A stretch of 57,738 nucleotides of DNA from Mnemiopsis leidyi (GCA_000226015.1 JH153470.1:68837-126574); one strand, 5' to 3'. Shown: positions 1 through 12,963, numbered from the stretch's first letter. The notes: generated by a model from the letters alone, not told the origin. Program-made: numbers and translations.

Positions 1-30
1 TTTTTTTGGGTTGCAACCCACCCCAATGTT

Positions 31-360
31 TAGGAACTGTAAATGGCTGAGTGGCGCTGAGCTTAGAGCATCTGACTTCCATTTGGGAGACCCCGGGTTC
101 GAATCTCTGTGCTGCCTAGCCATGGGGCGGGCATCTTTGACGCTCTGCTAAGGACTCCGTTGGGTCTACGTAGCCCCCCGGTCAGCTCAGCCAAATGAAC
201 GGGAAATCGTGATTGAGGGTTAAATGAGTAGCTACGCTTGTAGTAGCAAAGCCTCGGTATGGTATAAACTCGCTAGCCTTTCGGCTCCTGTAATTGGCCG
301 GTAGATTGTAACTCCTTGGCTGTTGAATACACCGAAGTAAAACAAGTGTTAAATAAAAAA
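31..360 (+). mobile_element. tRNA-derived SINE-like element
   Basis: The first part (about 45-120) reads like a tRNA: an A-box-like stretch around GAGTGGCGCTGAGCTTAG, then a B box GGGTTCGAATCTC. An unrelated body follows, and an A-rich end near 345-365. The last part of the body (GTGATTGAGGGTTAAATGAG) recurs in inverted orientation near 19220, which supports a dispersed family. No intact tRNA fold can be made, so it is not called as a tRNA gene. Boundaries are approximate. Confidence 0.5.
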
Positions 361-674
361 GTGAAATATCAATAGAACAAAAATCAGTGAAACTGTACTG
401 GTCATAATGATAGCAAGGTATTTACTTTCGATCATGCCGATCCGTACTACTGTCTTTTTCACAATTCAATCAACTTGTTATGTGTACTACTGTTGTTAGC
501 CAAAGAGCCATTGATTTTATAAAAAAAAACTTAAAAATTGTAAAAATTCAAAACATGCAAAAAATTTCTTGATTTGATTCTTAATTTAAGATCGTCCTTT
601 TACATTACAAATAAATAATTTAAATTCAAATTAGTCAACATAAGATATATGAAATGTCTTCATTGTCAGTGGTT

Positions 675-2781
675 TTAAATAAGTGGCTTTTTTTCTTCTT
701 CCTCATTCGCCTCTGTCGAAAACGTGAATCTCATTGTAATGCAAATCAGAACTGCTACAAGGCATATAGCTGATAGGATCCCTGCTGTCCCTGAAAATGA
801 TTAACTTTAGTTTTAATCTACATAACACAGATATATTATTGCTTTGGCGGTTTTTATGGGGATGTAAACATCGGCTTTCTGTCGCCTTGGATTTTACTTT
901 AAAGGTTTGGATTGCTTACAATCGTTCCAAATCATAGAAAACCAACTGACCTGAATAAGAAAGACAATCTCTCAGAACGCCGGCAATGAAGGATCCTAAG
1001 TAGTACATGCAGCAGTACCCTATTAGCCAGATTCCTGTAATCCTTGTCACGACTCGTGGTGTCAATGCTCCTCTTTTCGCTTCCTGGAATTTCATGTAAT
1101 TAGACTACACAGACCATGCTACACCTAGATTGAATCATCTATGAAAACTACGTACGGTAGCTGTTTTGTCGAGCTGTTTTGCTTTAAACAACCAGGGGTT
1201 CGTTCGTTAACCGTCTAAACTCTTGAGAGTTAAATAAGATTATTACAATTTTGCACCAACCTGGAGATCGCAGAGGGCTCTGAGAGTTGAAATGGTCATG
1301 AGCGGATCTCCAAAACCTGCAAGGAAGACCCCCGGAAATGCGATTATCGGAGCCATATTGTACATGGCCCGGAAAGCAGTCGGTGGAAATGTCAAAATTA
1401 AACCGAGGCAGACGCTGAAAGCCCCTAAGGCCATGACCGTAAATGTGTTGAGGATTTTCTTCTGGAGAAGGATCCCAGCTGAGAAACTCCCGACTGCCAT
1501 GCCCAATGACACGAGCATCAACACTAATCCTCCGTAAGAGATCGACTTGTGAAATTCGTCTTTAAGGAATGGTGTCACCGTTACCTAGGGTTGTCACTTT
1601 TAATATCGATACTCTTTCGTAAACAGAAAATAAGAAAAAAGAAATTGATTTTTTTGTACAAAAAGTTAATACTTGAGCATGATATGTTGAAACATTGCTG
1701 GAAATCTGTATCTTATCGCAAACAAAATTACCTGGAGAACACCGTAGTTCGCGTTGATACACATGGTGCATAGCATTGGGATAATCAGGAATTTCGTAAG
1801 CTTCGATTTGTTGCTCCCCATTATTTCTGGCACTTCCTCATCCTTCGGCGATGACTTTTCCATGGAGAGATATGTGCTTGTTTTTGGAATAATTAGTAGA
1901 ATCACGATGACTGATAGCAAGGCTACGGCTGCAGTGAATATATAAGCTATTTCATAGCCGAGTTGGTCGTACAATATGCAACCAAAGACCTCTGCCAAAC
2001 CGTGACCCGAGAAGTAACCAACGTTTAAAATTCCATTCACCAAGTCGAATTTACTTTGGAAGTTGGCCTGGACAAAGTCAAGGGGGACCAAGAAGCTTGG
2101 GTAAGCATATACGCCCTGAAGTATTCGCATGAAGAAGGAAAGTGTGATTACGGCAACATTATCTTGGAGATGATAAGCAAAACCAGTCCCGAGCTGGAGC
2201 ACCGTAAATCCTATCATTATGCCTGCTAGAAGATCCCTGGAGTTGAACTTTCTCATGGCTCGTTCCGTTAACCCGGAGAAAAATATTCCAGCATATCCGA
2301 GAAAAAGACTGCTTTCGACCAGACCATAGATCCTTCCTGGCACTCCTCTGGATGAAAAGGCGTCTACGAGGAAACCATATCGGATGGAGCAACAAATACT
2401 GACTGCCTGCCCATAGAAGACCATCGCCATGATGACAAGATACCTTTTTTTCCTGCCAGAAAGCTTAGACTCGTTCCTCGATATCTTTTCTGAAAGTGAA
2501 GTTCTGGTTAAAATTGCCTTTTTAAATTCGCTTTTAAAACAGCTATAGTTAAGTGCTTCTTATAACTCAATAATCAAGTAGTCCGTACAATGGACTACTG
2601 GGTTATCCCAGCCAAGCGTTAACAATTATTATTTATACTTATCAATGGTTTAAAAAATTTTCGTTGATGACAACAAAAACAGTTGAGCACCATGACCAGT
2701 AAGATGTATATAACTTTTAAAATAACTACCTGAATATGGGTCCATTATTGTGTCTTGGCTACTTTTCCTCTTCTGGTCCAT
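675..2781 (-). CDS. SLC18B1-like MFS transporter, array copy A
   Basis: Five exons join in frame: 2781-2730, 2489-1732, 1584-1261, 1083-951 and 790-675 (460 residues). The first exon is only 52 bp (start MDQKRKSSQD); its phase-1 donor GTAGTT fits the next acceptor exactly, so the real start lies upstream of the ATG at 2430. The product is a 12-helix major facilitator protein. Visible marks are the helix-4 motif MRILQG, a GCILYDQLGYE segment as in vesicular polyamine transporters, and a short acidic cytosolic tail ending KKPLI. SLC18B1 moves polyamines into vesicles; the substrate here is unknown. This is the most diverged of the five copies and keeps a longer fourth exon (133 bp), shared only with copy D. 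Helix number and family are inferred from hydrophobic pattern and remembered SLC18B1 features. Confidence 0.85.
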
Positions 2782-4064
2782 TATAATGTGCCACCGTAGG
2801 TGATCTGCGCAGGTTATGTTACTAAAAAATTAAAAAACTTTTAAACTAAAACTAAATTAAAAGTTTTAAATTGTAACTAAGACAAAAAGAACTTTGCAGT
2901 ATCAATTTTACCCCTGACCAAAAATATATTTTTTAGGCAGATGTTCAATAAAAATGGTTTATACGCGTCTTATCATTGTACAAAGAATATTATAAAAATC
3001 GCGTGAATAGCTGGACCCTTTTAATAAATTCAGAGCCTATAAGCCTAAGTGCAATTAAAGATTAACAAGTTCTTGATTTAGTGGCATCTCGCAATCTAGC
3101 GGTTGTTGGTTCGATTCCGCTTGGGTAAAGCTTCACTTGTAAATTGTAAAATCGGTAAACGTGCCATGATAACCTTGGGTAGCCTTTTTTTCTCACAACA
3201 CTAATGCATCGAGGATGTTTATTCAGGTGCGTGGCTTTACAGCTAACAAGCAATGCGACGAAAATATATACCGGCAAATATTCGCACAAGCTTGGAGGGA
3301 TGACAGAATGGAAAGCATGGCTGAAAATCTTTGACGAAGCTTAGATCCTGAAAGCTAAGCAAGAGGGCACCGTCGTAGTAATGCGAATTGTAATCTCACT
3401 CTCCTCTGTTATGGGAGGCTTTATTTATACTGTAAACAGATGAGTGGTTTAACTGGTCTTCATACCAGTTGAGCAAGTTTAACTATAAAACCATGTTTAG
3501 GTCCGTATGTAATCGGGTTACGTATATAAACCTGTTTGTCTCGTTATCTAAGTGGGTTAGTAGGGCAGTCAATTACTCAACATGTGAGTATATAATATAT
3601 ATTTTGGGCAATATGGGGCTCTGATTTCAGACTGGCTTATAGTTTTATCTCTAAACTTACCGATTCGGAGCGTTTTATCGTTGAAATGAGGTACAATTGC
3701 AAGACGGATATCAGAAGTCTATGTAGGGATGCTTTAATAATATAACTGGTGTCACACCGGAGTCACACAAATTATTTCCCAAAGTTTGGTTTTACAACAC
3801 TTTATTTATCTCCGGAGATGAGAGAGGGGGAGGCCAGGATTGCCATTGGGCCATACAAGAACAATGTCTCACTAATAACAAGAAACAACATAAAACCATC
3901 GGAGAACACTTTGCCGTTTGTCATGACGAGAAAAGAATTCCCGGTTCGCCCCTGCTTTGCCATAACATCCAACAAGTCGCACTGCAAACTTTAAAGAGAG
4001 TGGGAATTCATCTCTGATATATCAAGACATATATCTACTTGTCATGTGTACAATGTTTCAGGTT
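2782..4064. other. Intergenic, no gene seen
   Basis: AT-rich sequence between transporter A and the first Penelope-like fragment. It should contain the promoter of copy A, but no motif can be singled out. A tRNA-like SINE candidate lies at 3045-3300. Short open frames on both strands show no splice signals or family resemblance. Confidence 0.5.
3045..3300 (+). mobile_element. Possible SINE with tRNA-like head
   Basis: A B-box-like GGTTCGATTCCGC at 3109-3121 follows a weak A-box-like region (TTTAGTGGCATCTCG). The downstream body contains TTTTTTT and shows no protein similarity. The layout matches the tRNA-derived element at the window start, but the two bodies do not align by eye. Low confidence. 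Confidence 0.3.
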
Positions 4065-5645
4065 ATTTTCATGTAGCTTTGTTGGTTTTCTCTGTAGACT
4101 TGAAAATGAATTTTTTAGGAAATTCTTCATTAAATATTTCGAACTGACATGTTCATATTCATTACTGAAATAAAAATAGGTAAATCGATAAAATTTCACG
4201 CCCCGACACAAATTTGCGATCGAGTAAGAAACGTCACAATCATATTTAGGAAACGTTCCCACCTACTACGGCCGATACTACGACGATCTCGGAGCTATCA
4301 CGACTAACATCACAAAAGCACAGCTGATATGCTCATCTATAGAATCCTAGGACCCGGATCATAGGATCCGACTAACCATAGATTATTCTGAAGTCCCGAC
4401 TCGCAAAACACTTCATGCCATTTCTAAATATGGAACCTAAAATCAACCAGGACAGAAGCTTGGTCACCAGTCTCTTCAAAAAACCGCAGACAAAACACTT
4501 GACCATTAATGCCTCATCACGCCACCCCCCCCCCCCCGCTCTCTGTGAAGGAACACACTGCAGCCAATATGTACGAAACCGCAGATATTTACAGATAATG
4601 TTCCCCCAACACAGTAAACAAACAATACTCAGAGAGGATGGTCGACAAACTTTTATTAAACAACGGTTGCAACAAGCGGGTGTTACAACAGATAAAAAGA
4701 CAAGCGCAAGAGAAATCGATCCAACAGGAAGAGGAGGGAGAACAGAGTCCTTAACACCGTAACGAGCCTCAAGATCCCGTTTTTGTCTGACAGCTGTACA
4801 GCGATAATCAAGGAGGCGGCAAAATCCTTACAGATCTCTGTACGAGTCGTCACTACACCTGGCAAAAAAAACTGAGGAAACTTCTCACTCCATCTCGACC
4901 ACGTGACAAGAAGATGTGCTCGACGAAAAACTGTCGGACATGTCTGGCTTTAGGAGACAAGGGAAAATGTACCGTCCAAAACGAAGTGTAGGAAGTGAGA
5001 TGCGGATACACAGAATGCCAGTCAATCTGGTGTAGAAATCTACAACAGTGAAACATATCGGCCAATTGGAGAACGTTTCATCGAACATTACCGTTCTGCC
5101 AACAATCCTTCAGCAAAGTCCTATAGAGATGTGCAACTAGCAAAACACTATAATAGCCACCACCCGGCCAGCGATCACTCGAGCCTGGAACTCAAAATCC
5201 ACCAACACGCATCAACAACAACAGATAAGAAAATCAAGGAGGCAATGGTGATTCTCAAAAACAAGCCTGACCTCAATAATCGCGAGGAACAATCAGAACT
5301 TAGAAAATATTTGGTGTAATTTACAGTTTAGACAGTCGCTTTTATACTGCACAGGTGCACGACGTTTTTCTGTTATTCCATTATTTGATTGTCCGTTATT
5401 CAGTTGAGATAAGATAAGAATTATAAAAGGCTTGAACCTTATCTAAGATTGTGACGTTTCCTATCTATGATTGTGACGACTGACGTTTCTTACTCGATCG
5501 CAAATTTGTTTTGGGGCGTGAAATTTTATCGTTTTACCTATTATCATTTTAATAAATGAATATGGACGTGTCAGTTCAAAATATTTGATGAAAAGTTTCC
5601 TGAAAACGCATTTTCAAGTCTACAGAGAAAATCAACAAAGCTACT
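4065..5645 (+). mobile_element. Penelope-like retroelement fragment with GIY-YIG domain
   Basis: The middle holds broken coding sequence in the order seen at the 3' end of Penelope-like ORFs: a segment at about 4736-4870 reading PFLSDSCTAIIKEAAKSLQ then RVVTTPGKK; a Cys-rich linker (KNCRTCLALG) near 4925-4955; and a GIY-YIG-type endonuclease remnant near 5030-5320 (IYNSETYRPIGERFIEHYR). Stops and frame changes make it non-functional. It is flanked by inverted repeats of about 190 bp, left 4071-4257 and right 5452-5645, which contain matching stretches such as ACTTGAAAATG and GCGATCGAGTAAGAAACGTC. Penelope elements are known to carry terminal repeats in either orientation. No reverse transcriptase core remains. 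Confidence 0.65.
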
Positions 5646-8174
5646 AAATTTGAAGAATGATACTTAATAAATACTTGCTGCTATCAGAAATTATTTTCAT
5701 GTGATGTGACGTGTCACTTTACCTGTAACGTACAGCGTAATCTCGTTTATAGATCACTGCTTTTTGTGTTGAGAGCTCTTCGTTTTCCAAATGTTAAGGA
5801 AACGAAGAGTTCGTCCATTCACAGTTAAGCCTTAGAATTACATACTGAAGGTCTCAGGTCGGAAGGTTTATAACACCTTGCTAGTGCAACCTTCCTAATG
5901 CGAGAAAATACACGCCTTTTAAAGCATCGAATAACGTCTGAGACAAGGCAGCATACTCTATGCGAGGTGATCTAGCAGGTGATTTACCCGAGTACCACGG
6001 TCTTTGTCACTGGGAGGGGACCATAGAGAGGGCCAGTGGCCACGCAGCGCCCGGTATCAGGTGACGTGATCAACAAAGCAAGCCATGTTCTCTATTTCCC
6101 CATCTTGCAGTCTGATAACATGATTACTAGGTTCCTCTCCTATCATATGTATCAGTGTCACGTGCATGTGGATAGATTGTTATCCATGATAAGACTATAC
6201 GTGTTGAAGTTTGGTAAGAAGTACATGAGGTCAGATTTAGCTAACTGGTGCGCAAGTCGCACCATTTGCCTAAAATACTGTTTAGCTAAATTTAGCTATA
6301 AAGTGCGTTTAGCTAAAAGGTTTTAGTGCGGGAATTATTGGAATATTGTGTTGCATGTCTGAAGGGAAAACATGACTGGCGTGTCTCATCACGTTCCGAA
6401 TCGACTGAAATATGAATTTAATAACCCGTAACACAAATGATTAGTATGCTTTCATATGTATCAAGTACGTTTCAAATGGTAGAAAAATCTTATACTTAAT
6501 TATAAAAATTTTTCAAGACGACAAACCTTAACTTGCTTGGTGACATAGTTAGTTAAAAAAGGCTAAGAGCAGAAGGAAGGCATTGATTAATGTCGTTCCC
6601 CTTACATCAAGCTAAGAAGACTACCCAATCTGGGCTGTAAAACTAGTAGACTGCACGTTGCTCGTCTTGCAATTTAGCTGCATCCCAAATCCTGGCTTTT
6701 TGCCAAATTTATACAACGTGACAAAGTTCCCACATCTCACTGATAAGCATCTCCGGGAAATGATAAACAACTTGGCTTAGTTCAGACAGTGCAGTGTTCA
6801 GAGCTGCGTTTCCTGCGACGTGTCGAACTTTCTAGTAGTTGTAGGGGTATCTACCTTCCTTATCTGGGACTCTGGGAGGTTGGAGAGGTATGTAGGTCTC
6901 TTATCTCCGTCTTTGCCTTGGAACGCCATGTCAGGTTTGTCTGAATTAGAGAAGAAGAGCACTGGAGCACTGGAAAACTTAGTGCAGGTTTGGAATCAAA
7001 CCTGAGTGCTAGGTAAAGTGTCACTTCTTCAGGGCTTTATGTTAATCTTTGTAAAAGTGTCGCTGGTAAAATGTACCTACGGCCCTGAATCTGCAAAATG
7101 TTTAATTCGCAATGCATCTTTAATTCGAAGGCACAAATTTCCAAGTGCGGTAAAAGATTCTGATAGTACCCTATTACAACAATAGTTAAAAACAAGTCGA
7201 TACGAGTCTAGTTTTTGAGTTTCGAGCGACAGCAGTAACATGCTTTACAAAGAGTAAAGTCGACCTTAATTTTATAAGTACCTATCTTCTACATTCGAAT
7301 TGACAGTTGTAGCTAAACCAAGGTGTACTGCTGTTTGTGGAGGGCGTCGGTAATTTTGTAATATCGGGGCAACCTAATATGATTTATTGTTTAGCTTAAA
7401 GCATGGTGTATAATAGGCCTATAATTTATCTTTTTGCCGTTTTTAACCCTCACAGACCAATCTCGCATTAATTTTGTCGACAAATACTACTATCTACAAA
7501 TCTGTTCAATCATAAACTTCACAAAGTAAGGAATTAGATTTTACAAAATAACCGTGTGATGATTGTCATTAATCTTTTAAGATCGTTTTGTGGTTTTAGA
7601 TCTTACAGGATTATATTTTTTTCTTAAAAATATCACGCATAATTTAGAATTAATTGATACTGAAAATGAAAATTTCCAAAGTGGGAGAAAAATATCAATG
7701 ATGTTGAAATGACAAATGCCTGATCTGCCTAGCATCTTGTCCTATGAGAAAAATCTATGTACAAACTTAACGTCTTAGTCGGCTTGCTCAAAACATTCCT
7801 TGAATAAGATTCATGATGCTGTTTTAATTAGTGAAATTGTCAGGCAGCCAGTACTCAACCAACCGTAGGTGCGCTATATTTTAATGCTGAAAAAAATTGC
7901 ATGCCGACATTTTTGTTCCCTGATATGATCTGTGACACGCACACAGAAAAGTAAAGAACCATATATAGAACAATAGAAGTATAAACGATAAAATTATAAA
8001 TGATAAAATAATACATTCAATTGCTTGTTCATAATAATTGAGTGGATATCGTCATTCATTAACTGCTCAGCAGCATAAATACGCTCTTATTATTGTTGTG
8101 CATCTGATATCCGCATAAAAATTTCAAAATTATCATGTTCATTCTACGAAAGGCCCAAAAATTGTTCCCTGATT
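5646..8174. other. Intergenic, no gene seen
   Basis: About 2.5 kb downstream of transporter B. Short open frames near 6036-6326 and 6820-7005 have no recognisable domain, no convincing splice context and ordinary AT-rich composition. The last 250 bases resemble the 3' flanks of copies C, D and E (an ACACAGAAA-rich stretch about 230 bp before the stop), so they belong to the duplicated unit. Confidence 0.5.
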
Positions 8175-10533
8175 TCACATGCTGTCCTCCTGTTTGTTGA
8201 GTAATGCCTTCCTCTCTTCTTCCTCCTCTTCTTTATCTTCCTTATAGTATAGCCTCAAAGCAACACAAATCAGAAACGCTAGGAAGCACAATCCGGCTAA
8301 TACCTCCGCCGTCACTGGAAAATTATATTATATTTATTTATGATGATGATTTTAAGGAATGAATCGGCGTCCGAATTCTTTGGTGGAGTCCGAAACTTTT
8401 CTATCGCGTGACAGCGTTTCCCGAAATTTATCGGTTGTATTTTCCATTTTCTGGTGATCCATATGAAAATCATTCTAAGAGGCATTTTCTGGTGAACACA
8501 TAGTGCCATGTAATGAATTTTAGAATATTTCTGTGTTATGCAACTAATATTTTATTCAAAAATAATTCAAAATTCTTTATCCAAAAAACTCAATATCACC
8601 CTAAAATTCCCATAATTAGTATATACTTTTTAGAGTCTTCTAGAGTTATAATTGAACTTTCTCAATTTGATCAAAAAACCATTCGAAAATCATTCTAAGA
8701 TGCATTTAATGGTAAAAACGTAGTAGATTTAAAGATATTCCTGTATAATGCAACTGAAAAGGTCCAAAATAAGTCAAAATTATATATCTAAAATTCTCAA
8801 TAGGGACCCTAAAATTCCCAAAATTGATATAGAGTTTTTTTGAGTTGCCCCCCCTCCCCAGTACGTCGTTTATCTCAGGGAAATGCGTTTACGTATGTCC
8901 TACCCGTACGCCCAAGAAACGCATTCACCATCATTGGCTTTATATATGTAAAATTTGTTGTTGCTGATCCTTAAACGGGTGCTAGCCGTATGTATTCTAG
9001 CGATTGTAATACTACGGACCATATTTCCATATTATGACTTTCTTATCGAAAATTCAATATAACCTATAAACCAAATTTTTGCAACCTACTTGAAAACGAC
9101 AAATAGTCTGTCAGAGTTCCAGCGATGAAAGGCCCTGAGTAGTACATGGAACAATATCCAAGTATCCAGATTGCAGTTATCTTTGTCACAATCTTTGGAG
9201 AGAGCATGCCCTTTTCCTGCAACTAAATTATCAAGAATTAATTTAATGTTAGTTGTCGGATTAGCCCTATAATTGGGTGATTAGATAAAACTCAAATACC
9301 GACGATGTATATATATTCATCATATATGATGAAGCGTAGGATATAAATATACGAGATTACCTGTATGTTAAAAAGAGCTCTGAGGGTAGCGATGGTCATA
9401 AAAGGGTCTCCAATACCAGCAATAAAGACACCAGGGTATGCTAGTATTGGACTGAGATTGTAAATTGCTGGTAGTGACTCAGGGGGAAAAGTCATCAGTA
9501 ATCCCATCATAATACAAAGAGCTCCGATTGCCATAGCCGTGAATTGGCTAATGATCTTGCTCTGCAAGATGAAACCAACACTGGTGCTTCCTACTGCCAT
9601 ACCAACTGACACTAGTGTAAGTACAGATCCGCCATACGAAATCGATTTTTGGAATTGCTCCTTCAAGTAGGGTGTTATTGTGACCTAGAAAAACATTATA
9701 AACACCTCATAGCGTTTGTTCGTTTGAAATTTCTTAATCCCACGGGTTCAAAATTATTGTTACTGGAAACTCAAATTGTATTTTATGACGCCTACCTGAA
9801 GTACTCCATAGTTCGCATTAATCAGCATCGTCGCAACCATTGGGATTATCAATAGCTTTGTCAACTTCGTTTTCGTAGATCCGAGTTTCTTCTGCGCCAA
9901 CTCCTGATCTAAAGATTCGTCCTTGGTGGACAGATAAGTCCTGGTACTGGGGAGGACAGCAGCTGTGATAGCTGCCACCAGAAGGGCCACTGCAGCTGTG
10001 AAGACGTAAGCCATTTCGTAACCAAAGTGATCGTACAGGATACAGCCGAGAGCCTCTGCAACGCCATGTCCGGTAAAATATCCCATATTGACAAGGCCAT
10101 TAACCATGTCGAACTCCTCTGAGAAATTTGCACTGATGAAGTCAATTGGAACCAACGTGTGGGCGAAGGCCAGGCAACCCTGGAGAATTCTCATGGCGAT
10201 CGAGATGGCGATTACTGCGGTTGTGTTCGAGAGACAATAGGAAAATCCAGTTATCAGTGCCACTCCAGCCCATCCGATAAGTGCGGATATTAAGATGGAT
10301 TTGGATGTGAATTTCATCATCGCTCTTTCTGTAAGTTTGCAGAAAAACATTGAGGCAAAACCAATGAATGCACTTGATCCAATAAGACCAAATATTTTTC
10401 CCGGAACATTTTTCTTTGTAAAGGCGTCTGCCAAAAATCCATAACGTATCGAAGCACAGACACTGCTTGAATGAGCATTGAGCACCAGGGCAAAAATTAC
10501 CAACCATTTCCTTGCTGTACTAGTTTTCTTCAT
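8175..10533 (-). CDS. SLC18B1-like MFS transporter, array copy B
   Basis: Exons 10533-9796, 9684-9361, 9216-9090 and 8314-8175 join in phases 0, 0 and 1 to give 442 residues. Exon 1 encodes about the first seven helices, with the loop TERAMMKFTSKS between helices 2 and 3, motif-B-like MRILQG in helix 4 and GCILYDHFGYE. Exon 2 encodes the next helices, starting VTITPYLKEQF. Exon 3 holds the conserved YYSGPFIAGTLTDYLSF. Exon 4 is one last helix and a charged tail (KEDKEEEEERK) ending KQEDSM, probably a cytosolic sorting tail. Exon 2 differs from copy C at one residue in about 105, so the two are recent duplicates or have been homogenised. A likely vesicular or plasma-membrane small-molecule antiporter; substrate not predictable. 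Confidence 0.9.
8464..8850. repeat. Two diverged direct copies of a ~220-bp repeat
   Basis: Both copies start at GAAAATCATTCTAAGA (8464 and 8684) and share GCAACT, CCCTAAAATTCCC and an end near TAGAG(T)TTTTT. They lie in the last intron of transporter B, and the corresponding intron of copy C lacks them. Nothing suggests coding capacity. Confidence 0.55.
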
Positions 10534-12624
10534 TTCGTCCTTTCTTGGTTTTAGAGTTGAGAAACATTATATGTCCACAAAACGAAGTCGGTATTTAGTA
10601 ATATTCTATCCATTGAAATTATGTAATGAACAGCTTCCCTATGCAGGACGCTAGAATACTGATATCCGCACCAATTCATGGGATAGCACACTGGGTAAAA
10701 CATGTATGGCACGTGAAAGAACTCAATAAAAACTTAAAACTAAATTTAAAAGACGCCAAAACTAAAATTGATAAAATTTGGTAATAAAAATGAAAATTGA
10801 TACGAGACCGTTGTAACTCGACATAGCGTTATATCGAAATGTTTCAAAATTACAGCAATTAATAGTTTATAAGTCCAGTAATACACGCTTTTATTCGGTT
10901 GTTAATTTGGGCCTCCGTTATCACTTATCAGTAGAGTTTATCAATTCAGCAGCTATCTCTTCTTCGTTGCAACAGCTTGTTTTACGGATAAAATACACTA
11001 TGTACATCGGATCAGTGATATGCCTATAACTGCACGGCTATATAATTTTGCTGAAGCAGAGAATGATGGGAAAACGATTCTTCGGGGGACTCAGAACATT
11101 TGTAAAATGAATTGTGTTCAAGAATCAGGGGAAAAAATACATCGTGGCGGAGGTGGAATCGCGATATTTAGCATTTACCGCGATAACTTGCGATAATTTC
11201 CCTCTTTTGAGAGAATACGTAATTTTTGTGGTTTTCAGCGTCAGATTCCGATTTCAGTCACTTCTAAGAGTCAAATTCTAAGAATTTAACGTTCTGAAGC
11301 CGACTCGACCAATTGTTATAAAGGTTGACCAACCGTTATAAAACATTAAGGAAACGAGTGTAACATTGAACTTGTTTTATGGACCATTCAATTAGATTTT
11401 TCGCACTTTAGCTATAAAATACCTTTCACCCCGACAAAGCCGTGATATTCGCTATTTGTGACGCGACATTGCCGCGAGTTTTACGATTTTGGCTTATCGC
11501 TGCACCGTGATTATTGGCCCTTTTAACTGCGACAAATTTGTGTGTGGTTCGATATATTTGTGGCTCTTTGAGCATAAGCATGTTTTAGGAAAGATTCATT
11601 TAACCTTCTTGAATCACTTAAGTCTACATAGCCTAGTACCTGGAACAAGGCTTAAATATCGTTTAGAGCACGTAGGTGATAAGTTCTTGCTGAAGCATAT
11701 ATTCTACAACTGCAATATGCTCTGCAGGTCAATGCTCTATCTACTGGATTTTATGAAATCGTTTGATCTGAATTTTGATTACATTGCAATATAATCCATT
11801 AGGTCGTTTTAGTTGCATGTACATCAAGAACTAAGCAACCCCGTTTCAAAGCAACTCAACAACTGAAATGAAGACAGTTGGTGGCTTTGCTGCTGTTTTA
11901 TTATCCCTGCTGTCTGCACCATGTCACATGGTTTCCGGAGCCGGTACCAGCAGCCGGTATGTCAAATATTGCACCGTCCTATCCAAATATAACGACCATG
12001 TGCTGCATGTAGCTCTTTTGCGTCCCAAAAGTGTTGTTAAAGAGATCGCTCAACTTTCCTCGTCAGCAAGTCGAAAGATGTCTTAAGAGTTTTTTAACTC
12101 TATCACTTTCTTTTGTGTGGTCTTTGGAGTTTTAGTACCTAATTGTACGTTCTAATCCTAGTATTATCTTATTATCAAGAATATGATGATGTTACTACCA
12201 GGTTTAGCCTTGCAACCACTACACTGCCTACCACGTGCACACTATGTAAATACTTGCTGACAATTGCACGTGGGCATTTTGTCTTCCTATCTTTTTTGCC
12301 AAAAGCAATGAAGTTAAGTAGATGGTTTAAAGTGGTCGGGATTGGTGGTTTGTGATGTCCGCTGTCTCGTGTCACAAAGCAATTTTGCAAATTGTGCGCA
12401 CTAAAGTTATCATGTCAATATTGCATATTTCACTATATAATTTTTTTTCTGTACATTGACAGAAAGTTATTTACCAAAACTTCAGCAAGTTCCAAACATT
12501 GCCGTGAGAATTATTTTTGAAATCTATGGTAAACATGAATGATATTCATTCACCCAACTGAAGTACCTAAATTTAACATTTTCTTTCTGTTAGATTTAGA
12601 ATTAAATTCGAAATGGCACTGATT
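10534..12624. other. Intergenic, promoter side of transporter B
   Basis: The first 120 bases upstream of the B start resemble those upstream of copy C (17077-17190), so the 5' flank was duplicated with the gene. No other gene is recognisable. Open frames at 11489-11794 and 11868-12086 overlap repetitive DNA and are not supported as genes. Confidence 0.5.
11820..12085 (+). repeat. Dispersed repeat, copy 1 (partner at 18160-18420)
   Basis: Shares TATGTCAAATATTGCACCG, CCTATCCAAA, GTAGCTCT and the upstream CAACAACTG...AAAGACAGTT with 18160-18420, in the same orientation. It sits at a similar place relative to the next transporter gene, so it may have travelled with the segmental duplication. The short open frame across it is not conserved in the partner. 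Confidence 0.5.
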
Positions 12625-12963
12625 CCCGGCTAATAAAAAACGCGGCCTTTTTAAAAAACCGCCTGTGTTGACGCCGGCGTTTTCATCAAAAACTCCGCGC
12701 TTTTGTCGAGTTAATGCGGTGTTTTTCGAAAAACTCTACGTTTCCTCATAATTGGACTCCATTTTTGCAAGCGTGCGCACAAAAACGCACGATTTTTGTG
12801 CACACGCTTATTGAAGTTGCAGAAACATCGAGTTTTCGAAAAATACCGCGCATTTTTCGTAAAATACCGCGGGTTTTTTAAAAAACACCGCGTTAACTCG
12901 ACAAAAGTGCGGCGTTTTTGAAAAAAAACGCCGGTGTTAACGCCGCGTTTTTTTCTAGCCGGG
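12625..12963. mobile_element. Fold-back (palindromic) element, copy 1
   Basis: A 339-bp element that begins CCCGGCTAATAAAAAACGCGG and ends in the inverse, CCGCGTTTTTTTCTAGCCGGG. Subterminal blocks (ACGCCGG, GTTAACGCCG, CGCACTTTTGTCGAGTTAA) also recur in inverse order, so most of it can form one long hairpin around a non-palindromic centre with TGGACTCCATTTTTGC. No clear target duplication was found. No coding capacity; this is a non-autonomous MITE-like element. Confidence 0.7.

Noticed and set aside
61-120. tRNA gene at the window start
   Set aside because: A and B boxes are present, but acceptor and anticodon stems do not pair; it fits a tRNA-derived SINE better.
1292-1537. Plus-strand open frame opposite transporter A
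   Set aside because: Antisense shadow of a conserved coding exon; the same holds for the plus-strand frames opposite copies C, D and E.
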